A DNA stretch of 64,000 bases from Janthinobacterium fluminis (GTDB taxonomy: Bacteria; Pseudomonadota; Gammaproteobacteria; Burkholderiales; Burkholderiaceae_D): NCBI RefSeq assembly GCF_028595325.1, contig NZ_JAQQXR010000008.1:1-64000 (forward strand). The letters run 5' to 3'. The position numbers were made by a program, and so were the translations under genes. Below the pieces are notes generated by a model that saw nothing but the letters and a program-made list of their open reading frames with translations, did not search any database and was not told where the DNA came from. This document shows positions 1 through 19,966 of the stretch, in pieces. Numbering within the stretch: position 1 is the first letter of the stretch; each line of letters opens with the position of its first letter.

Positions 1-893
1 GCGCGGCCAACCCGGCGGTGCCGGTGCATGGCGAGAACCTGGCCTATGTGATCTACACCTCGGGCTCGACCGGCATGCCGAAGGGCGCGGCCAACCGGCA
101 CCGCTCGCTGTCGAGCTGCATGATCTGGATGCAGGAAACCTATCAATTGACGGCGGCGGACACGGTGCTGCACAAGGCGCCGTTCGGCTTCGACGTGTCG
201 GTGTGGGAGCTGTTCTGGCCGCTGACGGCCGGGGTGCGGCTGGCGCTGGCGAAGCCGGGCGACCAGCGCGACCCGGCGCGGCTGGTGGCCCTGATCCAGC
301 AGCACCAGGTCACGACGGTCAACTTCGTGCCGGCGATGCTGCAGGCGTTTCTGGCGCACGAGGGCATCGAGGCCAGCACGCGCCTGAAGCACATCATCTG
401 CGGCGGCGAGGCGATGCCGGCGGAGACGCAGAAGGAAACCTTCGAGCGGCTGCGCCACGCCGGGCTGCACAATCTGTACGGGCCGACAGAGGCGGCGATC
501 CACGTCACGCACTGGGCCTGCCGCAACGACGGCCGCAGCCAGGTACCGATCGGGCGGCCGATCAGCGACACGCGCGCCTATGTGCTCGACGGCGAACTGA
601 ACCTGGCGCCGGCCGGCGTGGCGGGCGAGTTGTACCTGGGCGGCGTCGGCCTGGGGCGGGGTTATTTGAAGCGGGCCGGGCTGACGGCGGAGCGTTTCGT
701 GGCCGACCCGTTCGACCCGCGTGGCGGGCGGCTGTACCGCACCGGAGACCTGGTGCGCTGGAATGGCGAGGGGCAGTTGGAATACCTGGGGCGCATCGAC
801 CACCAGGTGAAAATCCGCGGCCTGCGCATCGAGCTGGGCGAGATCGAGGCGCAGTTGCTGGCGCAGCCGGCCGTGCGCGAAGCGGTGGTGGTG
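1..893 (+). repeat. Near-identical A-domain copy 1 (of 3)
   Basis: The adenylation segment at the left edge is nearly identical in DNA to 10828-12331 and 17284-18787. The offset to the second copy is 11239 bases. It diverges from the others at about base 893, just before the end of the A domain. Its left end lies outside the window. The copies also share the same specificity residues. Confidence 0.85.
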
Positions 894-1445
894 GCGCGGG
901 AGTCGGTCGGCGGCGCGCGGCTGGTGGCCTATGTGGCGGCGCAAGCCGGAGCGGCGCTGGACGTCGGCGGCTTGAAGGCGCAACTGGCGCTGCGCCTGCC
1001 CGACTATATGGTGCCGCGCCAGATCGTGGTTTTGCCCGCCTTACCGCTGAGCGCCAACGGCAAGGTCGAGCGCAAGGCGCTGCCTGAACCCGCGCCGGAG
1101 AGCAAGGGGGGCTACCAGGCGCCGCAAGGAAAACTGGAAGAGGTGCTGGCGCAGATCTGGTGCGCGCTGCTGGGCCTGCCGAGCGTGGGAAGGCGCGACA
1201 GTTTCTTCGAGCTGGGCGGCCATTCGCTGTTGCTGCTGCAGATGCAGCGCCGGCTGCAGGAGCAGCTCGACCTGCATCCCTCGGTCGTCGACCTCTTCAA
1301 GTATCCGACGCTGGAAGCGCTGGCCGCCTTCCTGCGCGCCGGCGGCCACCAGAGCCGCCCCGCGCAAGAGGTCGAGGACCGGGCCAAGCGCCAGCGCGGC
1401 GCCTTTTTACAACGCAAACCAATCGCGGAAAGAGTACCCACATGA
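1..1445 (+). CDS. Non-ribosomal peptide synthetase, C-terminal A-PCP part (5' end outside window)
   Basis: This is the last adenylation and carrier domain of an NRPS whose start lies left of the window; the reading frame is open from base 3. The A domain shows the TSGSTGMPKG ATP loop (near base 57), [23 protein letters not shown] and NGKVERK. The specificity residues read D-V-W-N-I-G-L-I-H. The carrier domain has ELGGHSL with the phosphopantetheine serine at bases 1224-1226. No thioesterase follows, so the chain must pass to the next protein. The stop overlaps the start of the polyketide synthase (ATGA at 1442-1445), which indicates translational coupling and a hand-over from NRPS to PKS. The A domain is nearly identical in DNA to two A domains of the large NRPS downstream. 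Its core A8 reads RGLRIELG where the copies have RGFRIELG. Confidence 0.95.
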   Translation, partial: AANPAVPVHGENLAYVIYTSGSTGMPKGAANRHRSLSSCMIWMQETYQLTAADTVLHKAPFGFDVSVWELFWPLTAGVRLALAKPGDQRDPARLVALIQQHQVTTVNFVPAMLQAFLAHEGIEASTRLKHIICGGEAMPAETQKETFERLRHAGLHNLYGPTEAAIHVTHWACRNDGRSQVPIGRPISDTRAYVLDGELNLAPAGVAGELYLGGVGLGRGYLKRAGLTAERFVADPFDPRGGRLYRTGDLVRWNGEGQLEYLGRIDHQVKIRGLRIELGEIEAQLLAQPAVREAVVVARESVGGARLVAYVAAQAGAALDVGGLKAQLALRLPDYMVPRQIVVLPALPLSANGKVERKALPEPAPESKGGYQAPQGKLEEVLAQIWCALLGLPSVGRRDSFFELGGHSLLLLQMQRRLQEQLDLHPSVVDLFKYPTLEALAAFLRAGGHQSRPAQEVEDRAKRQRGAFLQRKPIAERVPT

Positions 1446-4400
1446 ACCACCCAACCCAGCACGACGAAACCAGCGGCGTGGAGATCGCCATTGTCGGCCT
1501 GACCGGCCGCTTTCCCGGCGCCGCCGACGTCGACGCGTTCTGGCGCAACATCCGCGACGGCGTCGAATCGGTCAGCGTCTTCAGCGACGAGGAGTTGCGC
1601 GGGCGCGGCGTCGGCGCCGGCATGCTCGCCGACCCCGGCTACGTCAAGGCCGGGGTCGTGCTGGACGGGATGGAGCAGTTCGACGCCGGCTTCTTCGGCT
1701 ACTCGCCGCGCGACGCCGAGCAGCTCGATCCGCAGCAACGGGTGTTCCTGGAAACGGCCTGGCACGCCCTCGAACACGCGGGCTATGCGGGCGCGGCGGC
1801 GCCCGGCCTGACCGGCGTCTATGCCGGCAGCGGCAGCAATCTGTACCTGATGCGTAACCTGCTGCCCGGCGTCGACTGGCACGGCAGCGACATCGCCTCG
1901 CTGCTGGGCCTGATGAACGGCAACGACCAGGGCTCGCTGGCCACCCGCGTCGCCTACAAGCTCGACCTGCGCGGGCCGGCGGTGTCGGTGCAGACTGCCT
2001 GCTCGACCTCGCTGGTGGCGGTGCATCTGGCCTGCCGCAGCCTGTTGAACTACGAAACCGACCTGGCGCTGGCCGGCGGCGTCTGGCTGAACCTGCTGCA
2101 AGACGCCGGCTACCGCTACCAGCCCGGCGCCATTTTGTCGCCGGACGGGCACTGCCGCGCCTTCGACGCGGCGGCCGCCGGCACCGTCATCGGCAGCGGC
2201 GCCGGCGTCGTCGTGCTCAAGCGTCTGGCCGAGGCCCTGCATGACGGCGACACCATCCACGCGGTCATCAAGGGATCGGCGCTGAACAACGACGGCGCGC
2301 TGAAGATGGCGTACAGCGCCCCCAGCGTCGACGGCCAGGCCGACGTGATACAGGCGGCGCAGGCGATGGCCGGCGTGCCGGCCGACTCGATCGGCTACGT
2401 CGAAGCGCACGGCACCGGCACCACGTTGGGCGACCCGGTCGAAATCGCCGCGTTGACCCAGGCGTTCCGCGCCGGCACGCAGCGGCGCGGCTATTGCGCC
2501 ATCGGTTCGGTGAAGACGAATATCGGACACCTCGACGCGGCGGCCGGCGTCGCCGGCCTGATCAAGACGGTGCTGGCGCTGCAACACCGGACCCTGCCGC
2601 CCAGCCTGAACTTCGAGCAGGCCAACGCACAGATCGACTTCGCCGCCAGCCCCTTTTACGTGAACACGCAGGCGCGGCCCTGGCCGGCCGGCGCCACGCG
2701 GCGGCGCGCCGGGGTCAGCTCCTTCGGCATGGGCGGCACTAACGCGCACGTGCTGCTGGAGGAGGCGCCGCCGGCCGCCGCCGATGAAGGCGGCGCGGCC
2801 GGCGCCATGCACATGCTGATGCTGTCGGCGCGCAGCGCGGCGGCGCTGGACTGCGCGGTCGGGCAACTGGCCGGCCACCTGGAGCGCCACCCGGAACAGG
2901 CGCTGGCCGACGTCGCGCACACCCTGTACGCGGGGCGCAAACGTTTCGCCCACCGCGCCGTCGCGCTCGGCCGCGACCATGCGGACGCCGTGCTGGCGCT
3001 GTCGCAGCCGGCGGCGCAGTTTTTCAGCGGCCAGGCGCTGGCCGGGCAGCCGACGGTTGCCTTCCTGTTCCCGGGACAGGGGGCGCAGCACGTCGACATG
3101 GGCCGCGCGCTATACCAGGGCGAGGCCGTGGTGCGCGAGGCGGTGGACCGCTGCAGCGAACTGCTGGCGTCCCGCCTGGGCTTGGACCTGCGCGCGCTGC
3201 TGTATCCGGCGGCCGGGGACGAGGCGGCCGCCGCCGCGCACCTGGAGCAAACGGCCATCACCCAGCCGGCGCTGTTCGTGCTGGAATATGCGATGGCGCA
3301 GCTGTGGATCAGCCGCGGCGTGCAGCCGGACGCCATGCTGGGCCACAGCATCGGCGAATATGTGGCGGCCTGCCTGGCGGGCGTCTTTTCGCTGGAGGAC
3401 GCCCTCGCCATCGTGGCCGAGCGCGGCCGTTTGCTGCAAGCCACGCAAGCCGGCGCGATGCTGGCCGTGCGCCTGCCGGAAGCCGACTTGCGCGCCTACC
3501 TGGACGACGGCTGCGACCTGGCGGCGGTCAACGCGGCCGACTCGTGCGTGCTGTCCGGCCCGGGCGCGGCCATCGACGCCGCCGAGCGCGAGCTGGCCGG
3601 CCGTGGCGTCGGCGTGCGGCGGCTGCACGTTTCGCACGCCTTCCACTCGGCCCTGATGGAGCCGGTGCTGGGCGAGTTCGAAGCATTGCTGCGCCGGGTC
3701 GAGATGCGGGCGCCGCGGATTCCATTCATTTCCAACCTCAGCGGCCAATGGATCACGGCGCAGGAGGCGTGCAGCCCGGCCTATTGGGTGCGCCACGTGC
3801 GCGGCACGGTGCGCTTCGCCGACGGCTTGAACACCCTGCTGGAAAGCGCCGGGCGCATCCTGCTGGAAGTCGGGCCGGGCGACACCCTGAGCGGCCTGGC
3901 GCGGCGCCATCCGCTGGCCGCCGCGCGGCCCGTGCTGGCGACGCAATGCCATCCGGCACGGCGCGCGCAGAACGCCGACCAGCCGGCCCGCTGCCTGGCG
4001 CAACTCTGGGTGGCCGGCGTCGAACTGGACGCGGCCGCGCTTGGCGTCACGGGGCGCCGCCGGGTGGCGCTGCCGGGCTATCCCTTCGAGCGGCAAGCGT
4101 ACTGGATCGCGCCGGCGGCCGCTGCCGCGCCGGCGAAACGCGACATGCCCGACTGGTTCTATGCGCCGGTCTGGAAGCGCGGTGCGCCGCTGGCGCCCGC
4201 CGGGGCCGACGACGGGCAGCGCGGCCTGGCGCTGGTGCTGAGCGATGCGCACGGCCTGGGCGAGCAATTGCTTGCGCAATTGCGCCTGCGCGGCCGGCAA
4301 GTGGTCCTGCTTGAGCGGGGGGCCGGTTTCGAGCGGCTCGACCCGCATCGCTATGCGGTGCGCCCCGGCGAACGGGACGACCTGGAGCGGGCCTTGCGCG

Positions 4401-5977
4401 CCGTCCAGGACGACGCCGGCCCGGTGTCCGACGTGTATCACCTGTGGAGCCTTGATGCCGCCGGCCTGCCGCAGCAAGCGGCCGACGTGCTGGAGCGCGG
4501 TTTCCACAGCCTGTTGTGCCTGGCGCAGGCGCTGGACGCGGCCTGCGGCGCCGGCGTGTCGATCACGGTGCTGGCGAACCAACTGGAGGATGTCACCGGG
4601 CAGGAAGCGCTGTGCCCGGAGAAGGCGACCTTGTACGGACCATGCAAAGTGATTCCGCAGGAGTATCCAAACCTGGCTTGCCGTCTGATCGACGTCGTGC
4701 TGCCGGCCGACGCTGCCGGGGCGCTGCTGCTGGCGCGGCAGATCGTGGCGGAGACGGCGGCGGCGCGCACCGAGGCGGTGGTGGCCTACCGTGGCGCCCA
4801 CCGCTGGAGCAAGACGTTCGAGCCGGCGCGGCGCGACACGCCGCCGGCCCAGCGCCTGCGCCGGCACGGCGTCTACCTGATCACGGGCGGCCTGGGCGGC
4901 GTCGGGCTGGCGCTGGCGCGCCATCTGGCGCAGGCGTGGCAGGCGAAACTGGTGCTGCTGGGGCGCAGCGCGCTGCCGCCGCGGCAGGAGTGGTCCGAGC
5001 GCGTGGCGCTGGCCGAACCGTCCGACCCCCTGCGCCGCACCTTGCTGGCGCTGCTTGAACTGGAAGCGCTCGGGGCGCAGGTGTTGACCGTGCAGGCCGA
5101 CGTGGCCGACCCGGTCCAGATGGCCGCCGCGGTGGCGGCTGCGCGGCAGCGCTTCGGCGCGCTGAACGGGCTGGTGCACGCGGCGGGCGCGGCGGGCGGC
5201 GGCATGATCGGCCTCAAGTCGCGGGCGGCGGTGGAGCGGGTCTTCGCGCCGAAGCTGCAAGGCAGCCTGGTCGCGCTGGCGGCGCTCAAGGACGAGGCGC
5301 TGGATTTTGTGCTGCTGTGCTCTTCGCTGACGGCCGTCGCCGGTGGGTTTGGCCAGGCCGACTATTGCTCGGCCAATTGCTTCCTCGACGCGCTCGCCAG
5401 CCGCGCGGCCGGGCAGGACGGGCCGTGGGTGGTGTCGGTGAACTGGGACGCCTGGCGCGAACTGGGCATGGCGGCCGGACAGAACCTGCCGGACGGCGAG
5501 GGCATCCGCGCCGGCGACGGCGGCGCGCTGTTGGAGCACGTGCTGTCCGGCCCGGCCGTGGCGCAACTGCTGGTGTCGACCATCGGGCTGGAACGGCAGA
5601 TCGCGCGGACGCAGGCGGGCGAGATGGCGGAGCGGCTGTTGCCCGCGCCGGTCGCCCGGCGCCAGCAGCACGCGCGCCCGGCGCTGCAGGATGCCTACGT
5701 GGCGCCCGCCAACGAATTCGAGCAGGGCCTGGCCGAGCTGTGGAGCGAGTTCCTCGGCATCGCGCCAATCGGTGTCAACGACCACCTGTTCGAGCTGGGC
5801 GGGGACTCCTTGCTGGCGATCCAGCTGCTGGCCAAGGTGCGCAGTGCCTACGGCGTCGAATTGCACCCGGCAGGCTTTTTCAAGAACCCGACGATTGCCG
5901 CGCTGGCGGCCTTGGTCGAGGCCCGATTGATAGAAGAAATCGAGCGCGCCGAACTGGCCGTGTCCGCAAGTGTTTAA
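1442..5977 (+). CDS. Type I polyketide synthase module KS-AT-KR-ACP
   Basis: A single-module PKS of 1511 residues that adds one malonate-derived C2 unit to the peptidyl chain from the preceding NRPS. The KS domain (about residues 10-430) has the active cysteine C187 in TACSTS and histidines H323 (EAHGTGT) and H363 (TNIGH). The AT domain (about 537-840) has S636 in GHSIGEY and the HAFH motif at 732-735, which in this family points to malonyl-CoA. The KR domain (about 1140-1330) has TGGLGGVG and the catalytic Y1308. The ACP carries S1456 in GGDSL. I see no DH, ER or methyltransferase, so the expected product is a beta-hydroxy acid, statine-like if the incoming unit is an aminoacyl group. The ATG overlaps the previous stop, and an NRPS follows after 9 bases. 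Confidence 0.95.
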   Translation: MNHPTQHDETSGVEIAIVGLTGRFPGAADVDAFWRNIRDGVESVSVFSDEELRGRGVGAGMLADPGYVKAGVVLDGMEQFDAGFFGYSPRDAEQLDPQQRVFLETAWHALEHAGYAGAAAPGLTGVYAGSGSNLYLMRNLLPGVDWHGSDIASLLGLMNGNDQGSLATRVAYKLDLRGPAVSVQTACSTSLVAVHLACRSLLNYETDLALAGGVWLNLLQDAGYRYQPGAILSPDGHCRAFDAAAAGTVIGSGAGVVVLKRLAEALHDGDTIHAVIKGSALNNDGALKMAYSAPSVDGQADVIQAAQAMAGVPADSIGYVEAHGTGTTLGDPVEIAALTQAFRAGTQRRGYCAIGSVKTNIGHLDAAAGVAGLIKTVLALQHRTLPPSLNFEQANAQIDFAASPFYVNTQARPWPAGATRRRAGVSSFGMGGTNAHVLLEEAPPAAADEGGAAGAMHMLMLSARSAAALDCAVGQLAGHLERHPEQALADVAHTLYAGRKRFAHRAVALGRDHADAVLALSQPAAQFFSGQALAGQPTVAFLFPGQGAQHVDMGRALYQGEAVVREAVDRCSELLASRLGLDLRALLYPAAGDEAAAAAHLEQTAITQPALFVLEYAMAQLWISRGVQPDAMLGHSIGEYVAACLAGVFSLEDALAIVAERGRLLQATQAGAMLAVRLPEADLRAYLDDGCDLAAVNAADSCVLSGPGAAIDAAERELAGRGVGVRRLHVSHAFHSALMEPVLGEFEALLRRVEMRAPRIPFISNLSGQWITAQEACSPAYWVRHVRGTVRFADGLNTLLESAGRILLEVGPGDTLSGLARRHPLAAARPVLATQCHPARRAQNADQPARCLAQLWVAGVELDAAALGVTGRRRVALPGYPFERQAYWIAPAAAAAPAKRDMPDWFYAPVWKRGAPLAPAGADDGQRGLALVLSDAHGLGEQLLAQLRLRGRQVVLLERGAGFERLDPHRYAVRPGERDDLERALRAVQDDAGPVSDVYHLWSLDAAGLPQQAADVLERGFHSLLCLAQALDAACGAGVSITVLANQLEDVTGQEALCPEKATLYGPCKVIPQEYPNLACRLIDVVLPADAAGALLLARQIVAETAAARTEAVVAYRGAHRWSKTFEPARRDTPPAQRLRRHGVYLITGGLGGVGLALARHLAQAWQAKLVLLGRSALPPRQEWSERVALAEPSDPLRRTLLALLELEALGAQVLTVQADVADPVQMAAAVAAARQRFGALNGLVHAAGAAGGGMIGLKSRAAVERVFAPKLQGSLVALAALKDEALDFVLLCSSLTAVAGGFGQADYCSANCFLDALASRAAGQDGPWVVSVNWDAWRELGMAAGQNLPDGEGIRAGDGGALLEHVLSGPAVAQLLVSTIGLERQIARTQAGEMAERLLPAPVARRQQHARPALQDAYVAPANEFEQGLAELWSEFLGIAPIGVNDHLFELGGDSLLAIQLLAKVRSAYGVELHPAGFFKNPTIAALAALVEARLIEEIERAELAVSASV

Positions 5978-5986
5978 AGGTGTGCT

Positions 5987-8900
5987 ATGTCCGATATGAA
6001 TAATCTTTCCGAACTGCGCGCGCGCCTGAGCCCGGCGCAGCGCGCCAAGCTGCAGGAGCGCCTGCGCGGCGTGCATGTGTCTGCCGAAGCGCCGCACGCT
6101 ATCCCCCGCCGTCCGCAGGGCGGCCCCGCGCCCCTGTCGTTCGCCCAGCAAAGGCAATGGTTCCTGTGGCGCCTGGACCCGGCCAGCCCGGCCTACCACC
6201 TGAGCGGCGGCTTGAAATTCACCGGCCGGCTGGATGTGGCGGCGCTGCATGCCAGCCTCGACGCCCTGATGGCCCGCCACGAATCCCTGCGCAGCGTTTT
6301 CCAGGAAGACGGCGACGGCGTCGCGCAGCAGGTGATACTGCCGGCGTCAACGGTCGAGCTGCCCTGCGTCGACTTCAGCGCGCTGGACGCGGCTGCGCAG
6401 GCGGCCAGCGCCGACAGCGAAATACGCCGCATCTGCGGCGCGCCGTTCGACCTCGGACGCGGCCCGCTGCTGCGCGTGGCGCTGCTGAAGACTGCGGCGC
6501 AGGAGCATCAACTGCTGGTGGTCATGCATCACATCGTCTCGGATGGCTACTCCACGCAACTCATCCTGGATGAACTGGCGCAGCAGTACCGGGCGCGCGT
6601 GCAAGGCGCCGCGCCGCAGCTGGCGCCCTTGCCGATCCAGTACGCGGACTATGCCGTGTGGCAGCGGCGCTGGCTGGAAGGCGAGGAGGGCGAGCGGCAA
6701 CTGGCGTGGTGGCGCGAGCAACTGGGCGCCGAACAGCCGGCGCTGGGCTTGCACACCGACCGGCCGCGCAAGGCCGACGGCGTGTACCGCGCCGCCCGGC
6801 ACAGCGTGGCGCTGCCCGACGATTTGCTGGCGCGGCTGCGCCAGCAGGCGCAGGCGCAAGGCGGCACCTTGTTCATGGCCCTGCTGGCGGGCTTCCAGGG
6901 GCTGCTGTTCCGCTACAGCGGCCAGACGGATATCCGCGTCGGGGTTCCCATCGCCAACCGGAACCGCGCCGAAACGGCCGGTATGGTCGGCTTCTTCGTC
7001 AACACGCAGGTGCTGCCGGCGCGGATTGACGGCCGCATGACGCTGGCGCAATTGCTGCAGCAGGCACGCGACAGCGCGCTCGGCGCCCAGGCGCACCAGG
7101 ACCTGCCCTTCGAGCGGCTGGTCGAGGCGCTGCAACCGGAGCGCAGCCTGAGCGGCAATCCGCTTTTCCAGGTGATGTACAACCACCTGCGCTCGGACCA
7201 TCGCTCGCTGGCGCAGTGGCCCGGCGTCAGCGTCGAGCGCGTCGACTTTGCCGAACAGGGCGCGCAATGCGAGCTGGCGCTGAACACGGCCGAGCGCTCT
7301 GACGGGCAGGTGCAAGCCAGCTTCGATTACGCGGCGGAGCTGTTCGAGCCGGCCCATATCGAGCGCATGGCGGCGCACTACCTGGCGCTGCTGCGGGCGC
7401 TGGCCGAGCGGCCGCAGCAAGCGCTGGGCGAGGTCGAGTTGCTCGACGCGGCGCAGCGGCGGCAGCTCGCGAGCTGGGGCGAGAACCGGCGGCGCTATGC
7501 GGATGCGCAGCCGGTGCATCGCCTGATCGAGCGGCAGGTCCAGGCCCGTCCGCAAGACACGGCCCTGCTCTTCGGCGCGGAGGAAATCAGTTACGGCGAC
7601 CTCAATAGCCGGGCCAACCGCCTGGCGCACCGGCTGATCGCGGCGGGCGTGCGCCCCGAGTCCCGGGTGGGGATCGCGCTGGAGCGCTCAATCGACATGG
7701 TGGTCGCTCTGCTGGCGGTGCTCAAGGCGGGCGGCGCCTATGTGCCGCTGGACCCGGACTACCCGGCCGAGCGCCTGCGCTACATGGTCGAGGACAGCGG
7801 CATCGGCTTGCTGCTGACGCACAGCCGGCTGAGGGCGGGGATCGCCGGCGCCGACCGGCTCAGCGTGCTGGAGCTGGATACCCTGGATCTGCGCGGGGAA
7901 TCCGGCGCCGACCCGGTGGTGGCGCTGCATGGGGATAACCTGGCCTACGTCATTTACACCTCGGGCTCGACGGGCAGGCCGAAAGGCGCGGCCAACCGCC
8001 ACCGTTCGCTGCACAACCGCCTGGCCTGGATGCAGGAAGCCTACCAGCTGGACGCCGGCGACACGGTGCTGCAGAAGACGCCGTTCAGCTTCGACGTGTC
8101 GGTGTGGGAGTTTTTCTGGCCGCTGATGCAGGGCGCGCGCCTGCTCGTCGCCAAGCCGGGGGAGCACCGCGAACCGGCGCGCCTGCTGGAATTGATTTGC
8201 CGCCATGGCGTCAGCACGCTGCACTTCGTTCCGTCGATGTTGCAAGCCTTCCTGGCGCACGAGGGCGTGGAAGCGTGCACCAGCTTGCGCCGCATTGTAT
8301 GCAGCGGCGAAGCGCTGCCGGCGGATGCGCAAAAGGCCGTCTTCGAGCGCCTGCCGCAAGCGAATTTGTACAACCTGTACGGCCCGACCGAGGCGGCCAT
8401 CGACGTCACGCACTGGCACTGCCGCGACGATGGCTTGAGCCAGGTGGCGATCGGACGGCCGATTGCGGACACGGCAACCCATGTGCTGGACGCCGGCCTG
8501 AACCCGGTGCCGCAGGGTGTGGCCGGCGAGTTGTACCTGGGCGGCATCGGCCTGGCGCGGGGCTATCTGAACCGGGCCGGGTTGACGGCCGAGCGCTTCG
8601 TCGCCGACCCCTTCGATCCGCACGGGGGGCGGCTGTACCGCACGGGCGACCTGGTGCGCTGGCGCAGCGACGGCCAGCTCGACTATCTGGGGCGCATCGA
8701 CCACCAGGTGAAGATCCGCGGCTTCCGCATCGAGCTGGGCGAGATCGAGGCGCAACTGTTGGCGCAGGCGGCAGTGCGCGAAGCGGTGGTGGTCGCCAGC
8801 GACGGGCCGGGCGGCACGCGGCTGGTGGCGTATGTCGCCGCGCAGGCCGGCCAGCCGCTGGAGGCGGCGAACTTGCGCGAGCGCTTGAGGGCGGCGCTGC

Positions 8901-9315
8901 CGGACTACATGGTGCCGGGCGCCATCGTGCTGTTGGCGTGCCTGCCGCTGAACGCCAACGGCAAGATCGACAGGAAGGCGCTGCCGCAGCCGGAGGCGGG
9001 CGAGGGCGCCAGCTACGCCGCGCCGGAGGGCGAGGCGGAAGTGGCGCTGGCCGCGCTCTGGACGCAAGTGCTGGGCGTGGAGCGGGTCGGGCGGCACGAC
9101 AATTTTTTCGAGCTGGGCGGGCATTCGCTGCTGGCGGTGCAGATGGTGGCCAGGGTGCAGCGCGCCATGCAGTTTGACCTGACGGTCCAGGACGTTTTCC
9201 AACACCCCACGCTTGCCGGCATGGCATGCAAAGTGGCCGGCGGCGGCCGCGCAAAATCCGCCGAGCAGGCGCTGTCGGACCTTGATTCCTTTATTGATAG
9301 TTTGGAGAACGCTTG

Positions 9316-9316
<1 letters not shown>
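5987..9316 (+). CDS. Non-ribosomal peptide synthetase, single module C-A-PCP (serine predicted)
   Basis: A 1109-residue one-module NRPS that accepts the polyketide-extended chain and adds one amino acid. The condensation domain (about 38-470) has the catalytic MHHIVSDG with H181 and H182. The adenylation domain (about 500-970) has [10 protein letters not shown] at T658. Its specificity positions read D703, V704, W707, H746, V771, S773, L797, I805, D806, close to the known serine codes DVWHLSLID and DVWHFSLVD. The carrier serine is S1047 in ELGGHSL. The domain order C-A-PCP without an epimerase or thioesterase means the chain passes to the next NRPS. The stop TGA overlaps the next ATG by one base, so the two genes are in one operon. 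Confidence 0.95.
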
Positions 9317-19893
<10,577 letters not shown>

Positions 19894-19908
19894 AACGGCG
19901 GTGTAAGG

Positions 19909-19957
19909 CCGGGGGCGCGCCCCCGGTGTTGTTGCAGGGCGCGCCTGGTGCGCGCCC
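19909..19957. terminator. Two GC-rich hairpins between convergent NRPS and receptor genes
   Basis: An 18-base perfect palindrome (19909-19926) is followed by an 8-bp stem with loop CTGGT (19937-19957). They lie in the 73-bp gap between the NRPS stop and the receptor stop, where terminators for both directions are expected. There is no clear T-run, so this is a position-based call. Confidence 0.5.
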
Positions 19958-19966
19958 TTACCCGTA

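Noticed and set aside
3110-6280. Very long open frame on the minus strand opposite the PKS (over 1000 codons)
   Set aside because: High-GC shadow of the PKS and following gene. The composition is Arg/Gln/Ala-rich with no domain, and the plus strand holds clear PKS and NRPS motifs.
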